DNA of 16,464 nucleotides. It comes from a bacterium (GTDB taxonomy: Bacteria; UBP15; UBA6099; JAJRTR01). Made by a program: the position numbers and the translations under genes. Positions 7,901 to 16,464 of this stretch are shown here, one piece after another (the stretch's first letter is position 1; the number at the start of each line of letters is the position of its first letter). The notes under the pieces were generated by a model, which ran no database searches, was not told the origin of the DNA, and was given only the letters and a program-made list of their open reading frames with translations. Location of the stretch: positions 1-16,464 of the forward strand of contig JAJRTR010000034.1 in NCBI GenBank assembly GCA_024278215.1, read 5' to 3'.

Positions 7901-8474
7901 CGCCACCCCGATATTCGAGGGAATAATTGAAGATGAGATGCAGGAACTCATGGAGGAATCCGGCCTTCCGCCAGATGGGAAAGTAACGCTATATGATGGA
8001 AAAACCGGCGAGGCATTCGACCAGAAGGTGACGATAGGCCAGATATATATGCTTAAACTCAACCACATGGTCGAAGATAAGATGCACGCAAGGTCCACCG
8101 GTTCTTATGCGCTGGTAACACAGCAGCCACTGGGCGGAAAAGCACAGTTCGGCGGACAGAGATTCGGTGAAATGGAAGTCTGGGCGCTGGAGGCCTACGG
8201 CGCGGCAGTCACACTTCAGGAACTACTTACAATCAAATCCGACGACATCACCGGACGTGTGAAAACATACGAGTCCATCGTAAAGAGAGAGAATATCCAG
8301 AAACCCGGTATTCCCGAATCGTTCAACGTACTCGTGAAAGAACTCCAGGCGCTGGCGCTGGACGTCCAGTTGCTCACAGGAAGCGGTCGCAAAATTGCGC
8401 AGGCTTCGGAAGACGACGCGGTAGGCTCCATACTGCTGGATGATCTTGGTATCCAGAGCCCGTCTTATACATAA
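4911..8474 (+). CDS. rpoB: DNA-directed RNA polymerase subunit beta
   Basis: RpoB is the beta subunit of the catalytic RNA polymerase core. The 1187-aa length is near the B. subtilis type (about 1193) and shorter than E. coli (1342). It has only a modest insertion in the lobe equivalent to E. coli SI1 and none at SI2. Landmarks are the rifampicin cluster [13 protein letters not shown]...[15 protein letters not shown] (about residues 483-513), [10 protein letters not shown]-like [27 protein letters not shown] (932-943) and the C-terminal clamp-anchoring [21 protein letters not shown] (from 1074). Residue 504 is Lys, where E. coli has Arg529. The ATG at 4911 follows GAGGTG at suitable spacing. 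It is separated from rplL by 180 nt of attenuator-like sequence, and rpoC follows after 57 nt. Confidence 0.99.
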   Translation: MAILQGKKPFKGKNYTEYNFGKLVSPIDLPDLIEIQTQSFKWLKDKGLIDLFRSISPIESVVSTADEGLILEFQDIMFDEPKYPPEECKHREKTYEAGFRVKARLINRKTGEIKEQEVYLCEFPLMTDYGTFVFNGAERVVLSQLIRSPGVYFAAPKEVTGINFFTGKIIPNRGAWVEFEFDIKGQAFIRIDKTRKIPITTFLRAIGFGFDIKKRRVFLEDNITITDPLPEKLVGFILAEDLKDPDKGKVIFKKGIKIDKETAAQIAGLKLKKVQITEPCRDMYMEDSILNVLEKEQTITRDQALLDIYKKLRPGDIPTVDHAERLLDSRFFLPHKYDLSPVGRYKINEKLALEIDEERLALTRQDFIESIRYLLALRLKGKRNMAQERYFGEEILSEGEQKFYKEFCKIYGGEPTSDDIDHLGNRRVRCVGELLLNRLRGALGMMQKTITDRMIQYDSMIATPQSLINPRPLIAAINEFFGSSPLSQFMDQTNPLSALTHKRKLSALGPGGLTRERAGFEVRDVHHSHYGRICPIESPEGPNIGLIGSLATYGKVDKFGFLLTPYRKVKNGRVLNEVEYLSAAQEDRYAVAQANAPLDSKGRFTKELVAVRKRDRIDRVPPKQVNYMDVSPKQLVSITTSMIPFLEHDDANRALMGSNMQRQAIPLIRSDAPLVCTGIERKVAVDADAVVTAKRAGTISYVDSRRIVIKVAGKREEDEYTLIKFSRSNQSTCVNFKPTVLPGEEVKAGDPIADGPNCDNGRLALGRNLLVAFMPWEGYNFEDAIVVSEKLLKNDALTSVYLEKYECEARETKLGPEEITRDIPNVNEEVLENLDENAIIKIGTHVKAGDVLIGKVIPKGETEPTAEERLLRAIFGEKARDVRNTSLKVPHGGKGVVIGVTDFNREAGDDFAPGKNRSVRVFVAQKRRIMVGDKMAGRHGNKGVISKIVPEEDMPFLEDGTPVDIVLNPLGVPSRMNIGQVLETHLGWIAKKNNTHFATPIFEGIIEDEMQELMEESGLPPDGKVTLYDGKTGEAFDQKVTIGQIYMLKLNHMVEDKMHARSTGSYALVTQQPLGGKAQFGGQRFGEMEVWALEAYGAAVTLQELLTIKSDDITGRVKTYESIVKRENIQKPGIPESFNVLVKELQALALDVQLLTGSGRKIAQASEDDAVGSILLDDLGIQSPSYT

Positions 8475-8481
8475 TAGCGGT

Positions 8482-8499
8482 CGGGAAATATAATTCCCG
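8482..8499 (+). other. Hairpin in the rpoB-rpoC gap
   Basis: CGGGAA (8482-8487) and TTCCCG (8494-8499) form a six-base-pair stem around ATATAA. No T-tract follows, so it is not a terminator. It may stabilise or punctuate the rpoB-rpoC message. Confidence 0.4.
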
Positions 8500-8531
8500 G
8501 ACGATCAAACATGCATTGAGGAGTGTTCATT

Positions 8532-13070
<4,539 letters not shown>

Positions 13071-13083
13071 AGAAAACGATAAA

Positions 13084-13145
13084 ATCAAAAAAAACTGAAA
13101 TAGTTTATTTTTGATATTGACATGTTATAGGCGATTGTTTATGAT
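13084..13145 (+). promoter_or_regulatory. Strong promoter with AT-rich upstream element for the str operon
   Basis: TTGACA (13117-13122), a 17-nt spacer and TATGAT (13140-13145) make a near-perfect sigma-70-type promoter. Transcription should begin near 13152, about 50 nt before rpsL. The bases directly upstream (13084-13115) are almost all A/T. They form an imperfect inverted repeat, ATCAAAAAAAACT and AGTTTATTTTTGAT, around a GAAAT core. This is like an UP element for the alpha-subunit C-terminal domain, or an AT-only terminator-like hairpin ending rpoC. Confidence 0.85.
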
Positions 13146-13201
13146 ATTCATTTGTGCGCAGTGACGGCACATATTTATTAAGGTGAGCAAAGGAGGCTTC
13201 G

Positions 13202-13588
13202 ATGCCGACCATAAATCAACTGGTCAGAAAGAAGCGCAGTCCGCAGAAGAAAAAATCGAAATCCATGGCCCTGCAGAAGAATCCGCAGAGGCGCGGAGTT
13301 TGTACCAGAGTATGGACTATAACACCGAAGAAACCCAATTCTGCGTTGCGCAAAGTAGCTCGCATACGCCTTTCAAACGGCATAGAGGTTACAGCATATA
13401 TACCGGGTGTGGGACACAATCTTCAGGAGCACTCGATCGTGCTCATCAGGGGCGGTCGTGTTAAAGACCTTCCCGGTGTCAGATACCACGTAGTAAGGGG
13501 AGTGCTCGACACAGCCGGTACCGAAAACAGGAAGCAAAGCCGGTCAAAGTATGGAACGAGACGTCCGAAAAAGACAGCGGGCGGATAA
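13202..13588 (+). CDS. rpsL: Small-subunit ribosomal protein uS12
   Basis: uS12 lies in the decoding centre of the 30S subunit and governs accuracy and streptomycin response. The 128-aa product begins [12 protein letters not shown] and contains [12 protein letters not shown] (residues 41-52) and [13 protein letters not shown] (84-96). Lys43/Lys44 and Lys88, where streptomycin-resistance changes occur in E. coli and Mycobacterium, are the sensitive type. Asp89, the beta-methylthiolation site in other bacteria, is present. AAAGGAGG (13189-13196) gives the strongest ribosome-binding site in the window. This is the first gene of the str operon, and a strong promoter lies just upstream. Confidence 0.98.
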   Translation: MPTINQLVRKKRSPQKKKSKSMALQKNPQRRGVCTRVWTITPKKPNSALRKVARIRLSNGIEVTAYIPGVGHNLQEHSIVLIRGGRVKDLPGVRYHVVRGVLDTAGTENRKQSRSKYGTRRPKKTAGG

Positions 13589-13649
13589 TAATACCATAAG
13601 TATTTCCCCACGCGCCTGAACAGCGAACGAGGGAATCGAGGGACGAAAG

Positions 13650-14120
13650 ATGCCAAGAAGAAAATATAAAAAAGTAAAAAGGAATATCGCCGATCCGAAA
13701 TATGGTGATCCGGTAATAGGCTCGACAATACATTGCATCCTGAAAAGAGGCAAAAAGAGCCTCGCCGAAAGGCTTATGTATCAGACGCTTGATATTGTCG
13801 GAGAAAAAACAGGCAAAGATTCGCTCGAAGTCTATCAACAGGCAATTAAGAATGTATCGCCATCGGTGCAGGTAAAATCGCGCCGTGTCGGAGGCGCCAC
13901 GTACCAGGTTCCTCTCGAGATATCCGGTGATAGAAGACAGGCGCTCGGCATAACCTGGCTGCTCGACTTCGCGAGAGCGCGCACGGGAGCGAGCTTCCCC
14001 GAGCGGTTCGCCGAAGAAATTATCGAAGCTTCGGAAAACAGGGGCGGCGCAATCAAGAAGAAGATCGATACTCATAAGATGGCGGAGGCTAACAAGGCTT
14101 TTTCGCACTACAGGTTCTAA
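13650..14120 (+). CDS. rpsG: Small-subunit ribosomal protein uS7
   Basis: uS7 nucleates assembly of the 30S head and lines the mRNA/tRNA exit region. The 156-aa product is typical. It contains the family signature [22 protein letters not shown], and a C-terminal [19 protein letters not shown] lies upstream of ATG 13650. The rpsL-rpsG gap is 61 nt, about where S7 binds its own message in E. coli. A weak TTCCC/GGGAA pairing (13604-13608 with 13631-13635) is visible there, but it is too weak to call a regulatory site. Confidence 0.98.
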   Translation: MPRRKYKKVKRNIADPKYGDPVIGSTIHCILKRGKKSLAERLMYQTLDIVGEKTGKDSLEVYQQAIKNVSPSVQVKSRRVGGATYQVPLEISGDRRQALGITWLLDFARARTGASFPERFAEEIIEASENRGGAIKKKIDTHKMAEANKAFSHYRF

Positions 14121-14140
14121 AAGACCAGGATGTTGAGACC

Positions 14141-14175
14141 CCCGCGTTTCACCAATCATGCGAAGCGCGGGTTTT
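14141..14175 (+). terminator. Intrinsic terminator-like hairpin between rpsG and fusA
   Basis: CCCGCGTTTC (14141-14150) pairs with GAAGCGCGGG (14162-14171) over ten base pairs with one T-G wobble and an 11-nt loop. TTTT (14172-14175) follows. It starts 20 nt after the rpsG stop and ends 22 nt before the fusA start, leaving no room for a new promoter. fusA must therefore depend on read-through or on a promoter inside rpsG. Confidence 0.8.
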
Positions 14176-14197
14176 AATGTGTGAAGACGGAAGAGAA

Positions 14198-16270
14198 ATG
14201 AACGAACTGGAACTGAAAAAAACGCGCAATATCGGTCTGGCAGCCCACATAGACGCGGGCAAAACCACCACGACCGAGCGTATCCTGTATTATTCGGGCC
14301 GTGTGCACCGCATCGGTGAAGTCGACGCGGGCACCGCGACTATGGATTGGATGGAACAGGAACAGGAGCGCGGCATCACAATCACTTCCGCCGCCACATA
14401 TTGCGAGTGGAACAACCATTCCATCAATATAATAGACACGCCCGGCCATGTCGATTTCACAGTAGAAGTAGAGCGCTCGATGCGTGTGCTCGACGGGCTC
14501 ATAGTTGTATTCTGCGCCGTCGGCGGTGTCCAGACCCAGAGCGAAACAGTATGGAGACAAGCCGACAAGTACAATATCCCGAGGCTTGCTTTTATCAACA
14601 AGATGGATCGAACAGGAGCGGACTTCTTTCGCGTGGTAGAAAAAATCCGCGAACAGCTTTCGGCAAACCCCGTACCTATCACAATTCCCATCGGCGCAGA
14701 AGAAACATTCGAAGGTCTCGTCGACCTGGTAACAATGGAAAAAGTCACCTACAGAGATGACCTCGGCAACGACATAATAAAAACCCCGGTAGAAGGTGAA
14801 CTGAAAGAAAAGGCTCTGCAACAGCGCTTGAAAATGATCGAAAGACTCGCCGACTACAGCGACGAAATAACCGAAAAGTTCCTTGCCGAAGAAGAGGTCT
14901 CCGAAAAACTCATAAAAGAAACATTAAGAAAAGCCACAATATCCGGCGATATCGTTCCCGTGCTCTGCGGCACATCGCTGAGGAACAAAGGCGTGCAGCC
15001 GCTCATGGATGCCATTTGCGACTACCTGCCGTCACCGCTCGATGTTCCGCCGATCAACGGTGAAGAAGTGAAAACCGGCGAAGCGATACCCTGCAAAGTC
15101 GACGATTCCGAACCACTGGCCGCGCTGGCCTTCAAAATCGCCAACGATCCTTTTGTCGGTTTCATAACATATATAAGGGTATACTCGGGCAGGCTGAAAA
15201 AGAATACGAAAGTCTATAATGTAAACCGTGGGAAAAAAGAGCGTGTCACACGTATCCTCAGAATGCACGCTAACCACCGGGAGGAACTCGACGAACTTAC
15301 CGCGGGCGCTATCGCGGTCGTTGCTGGTCTGAAATTCACAACGACCGGCGATACACTATCATCCGAAAGCAGGAAACTGCTGTTGGAAAACATCACATTC
15401 CCCGAACCGGTTATATCTGTGGCAATCGAGCCGCGCAGCCAGACCGACTTCCAGAAAATGAACGAATCGCTACAGGCGCTGGCCAACGAAGACCCGACAT
15501 TCAAAATGTATTTCGACGAAGATATGGGGCAGACGATAATATCGGGCATGGGTGAACTGCACCTCGAGATAATCATCGACCGCCTGTTGCGCGAATACAA
15601 AGTAAGGGGCAAAGTCGGTCGCCCGATGGTCGCATATAAAGAAGCGATTTCAAAAGTAGTGGTTTCACAGGGCAGCTACATCAGGCAGTCGGGCGGAAAA
15701 GGCCATTTCGCAAAAGTAACACTGGAAATAGGTCCCATGAAACCCGGCGAAGGCTTCAAATTCGACAACAGAGTCTCTCAAAACGAAATTCCGGACGAGT
15801 TCATACCGGCTATCAGGCATAGCATCGAAGAGTCCCTCACGAGCGGGCCGCTCGGCGGATACCCGATTATCGACATAAAGGTCACAGTCGCGGGCGGGCA
15901 GTACCACGAAGAGGATTCGGACGAAACAGCATACAGAATCGCTGCGACAAACGCTTTCAGGGACGGTGTTTCAAAAGCCGGTCCGCTGCTCAAAGAACCG
16001 ATCATGAAGATAGAAGTGGTAACACCCGAATCGCACATGGGTGACATACTACAAGATATAAACGCAAGAAGAGGCAAAATGCTCGACATGAAGCCTTCAC
16101 TCGGCGACACACGTATTCTAAAAGCGCTGGTCCCGCTTTCCGAGCTGTTTGAATATACCACGCATCTGCGTAACAGGTCACAGGGCAAGGCGACATACTC
16201 GATGGAATTCGATCACTACGACGTTGTTCCCGAAAGTGTAACCGACAGGGTGCTCGGGAAGACTGCATAA
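14198..16270 (+). CDS. fusA: Elongation factor G (EF-G)
   Basis: EF-G is the GTPase that drives translocation and, with RRF, ribosome recycling. The 690-aa product is full length. GTP-binding motifs are AHIDAGKT (residues 16-23), RGITI (58-62), DTPGH (80-84) and NKMD (134-137). Domain IV carries RQSGGKGHF and the tip segment [14 protein letters not shown], with the conserved His. Domain V ends the protein. The sequence [22 protein letters not shown] is typical of canonical EF-G. ATG 14198 is chosen: GGAAG lies just upstream, and [17 protein letters not shown] matches the usual length. ATG 14177 would add seven residues and lacks a good ribosome site. The 54-nt gap to tuf has no terminator. 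Confidence 0.98.
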   Translation: MNELELKKTRNIGLAAHIDAGKTTTTERILYYSGRVHRIGEVDAGTATMDWMEQEQERGITITSAATYCEWNNHSINIIDTPGHVDFTVEVERSMRVLDGLIVVFCAVGGVQTQSETVWRQADKYNIPRLAFINKMDRTGADFFRVVEKIREQLSANPVPITIPIGAEETFEGLVDLVTMEKVTYRDDLGNDIIKTPVEGELKEKALQQRLKMIERLADYSDEITEKFLAEEEVSEKLIKETLRKATISGDIVPVLCGTSLRNKGVQPLMDAICDYLPSPLDVPPINGEEVKTGEAIPCKVDDSEPLAALAFKIANDPFVGFITYIRVYSGRLKKNTKVYNVNRGKKERVTRILRMHANHREELDELTAGAIAVVAGLKFTTTGDTLSSESRKLLLENITFPEPVISVAIEPRSQTDFQKMNESLQALANEDPTFKMYFDEDMGQTIISGMGELHLEIIIDRLLREYKVRGKVGRPMVAYKEAISKVVVSQGSYIRQSGGKGHFAKVTLEIGPMKPGEGFKFDNRVSQNEIPDEFIPAIRHSIEESLTSGPLGGYPIIDIKVTVAGGQYHEEDSDETAYRIAATNAFRDGVSKAGPLLKEPIMKIEVVTPESHMGDILQDINARRGKMLDMKPSLGDTRILKALVPLSELFEYTTHLRNRSQGKATYSMEFDHYDVVPESVTDRVLGKTA

Positions 16271-16323
16271 AGATATTAACAGGGCACACCGAAGCCCAAA
16301 TCGCTAATTACGGAGGAAAAGGT

Positions 16324-16464
16324 AATGGCAAAGCAAAAATACGAGAGAACGAAACCGCACGTAAACGTGGGGACGATAGGACATGTGGATCACGGGAAGA
16401 CGACGCTGACGAGCGCGATGACGAGAATACTGGCATTGGCGGGACAGGCGGAGTTCATAGAATT
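16324..16464. repeat. Terminal direct repeat, right copy
   Basis: It is identical to bases 1-141 over all 141 positions. The window ends exactly at the repeat end. Confidence 0.97.
16325..16464 (+). CDS. tuf: Elongation factor Tu, 5' fragment of a second copy (cut by window end)
   Basis: The first 46 codons of EF-Tu are present, including GHVDHGKT, and the frame is open to the end of the window. GGAGG (16312-16316) lies eight bases before ATG 16325, a strong site. It follows fusA by 54 nt in the usual rpsL-rpsG-fusA-tuf order, so this is the tufA position. Its DNA is identical to the start of the complete tuf at base 2, so the two may be true duplicate genes or one gene seen twice through an assembly loop. 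Confidence 0.95.
   Translation, partial: MAKQKYERTKPHVNVGTIGHVDHGKTTLTSAMTRILALAGQAEFIE

Noticed and set aside
8523-8531. GTG start for rpoC
   Set aside because: It would place the start codon within the GAGGAG ribosome-binding site. TTG 8532 has the correct spacing.
13183-13464. Open frame overlapping rpsL in another + frame
   Set aside because: It overlaps S12, which has the ideal ribosome site at 13189-13196, and the translation looks like a frame-shifted S12.
14177-14197. Upstream ATG start for fusA
   Set aside because: It lies two bases after the terminator T-tract without a ribosome site. The extra MCEDGRE is not expected in EF-G.
14174-14821. 215-codon open frame on the - strand inside fusA
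   Set aside because: It is an antisense shadow of the EF-G GTPase domain, with no recognisable motif.

Overview
This window is a bacterial core-information locus. It is not an accessory or mobile region. It runs, all on the + strand: tuf - rpmG - tRNA-Trp(CCA) - secE - nusG - rplK - rplA - rplJ - rplL - rpoB - rpoC - rpsL - rpsG - fusA - tuf (first 140 bases only). TGA is used as a stop (tuf, rpoC) and tryptophan is read by an ordinary CCA tRNA, so the standard bacterial code applies. Shine-Dalgarno sites are good (for example AAAGGAGG before rpsL), and two near-consensus sigma-70-type promoters are visible. The proteins are clearly bacterial. The phylum cannot be named safely from sequence alone. 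RpoB is compact and lacks the E. coli-type second insertion. RpoC is long (1512 aa), with two insertions and no proteobacterial trigger-loop insert. This argues against Proteobacteria and Bacillus-type Firmicutes and suggests a less-studied lineage, probably known from metagenomes.

Layout. 1-1207: complete EF-Tu gene. 1208-1604: a promoter, the small L33 gene, a hairpin and tRNA-Trp. 1605-4730: secE-nusG and the L11/L1/L10/L12 genes. 4731-4910: 180-nt rplL-rpoB gap with two terminator-like hairpins, the likely place where RNA polymerase output is throttled against ribosomal protein output. 4911-13070: rpoB and rpoC. 13071-13201: AT-rich gap with the window's best promoter. 13202-16464: str operon (S12, S7, EF-G, start of EF-Tu), with a strong terminator-like hairpin between rpsG and fusA. 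No gene-free stretch exceeds 180 nt. I see no CRISPR array, IS element, integrase, toxin-antitoxin or defence gene, rRNA gene or origin.

How the genes work together. SecE anchors the secretion channel and NusG couples RNA polymerase to the ribosome. L11, L1, L10 and L7/L12 form the L1 stalk and the factor-binding stalk. RpoB and RpoC form the polymerase core. S12 and S7 lie at the decoding and mRNA-exit sites. EF-G and EF-Tu are the GTPases that work on the L11/L12 stalk. The cluster therefore encodes most of the transcription-translation interface as one nearly continuous unit.

Main points for a second look. (1) The first and last 141 bases are identical, which looks like an assembly loop closed through two tuf copies and not like a real circle. 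(2) tuf has a sharp synonymous-codon break near base 1148. (3) RpoC carries an approximately 235-aa N-terminal insertion and an approximately 90-aa insertion inside the second zinc-site region. (4) RpoB has Lys at the position equivalent to E. coli Arg529 in the rifamycin pocket. (5) Several intergenic hairpins suggest attenuation. I found no evidence for a wholly new biological system here.
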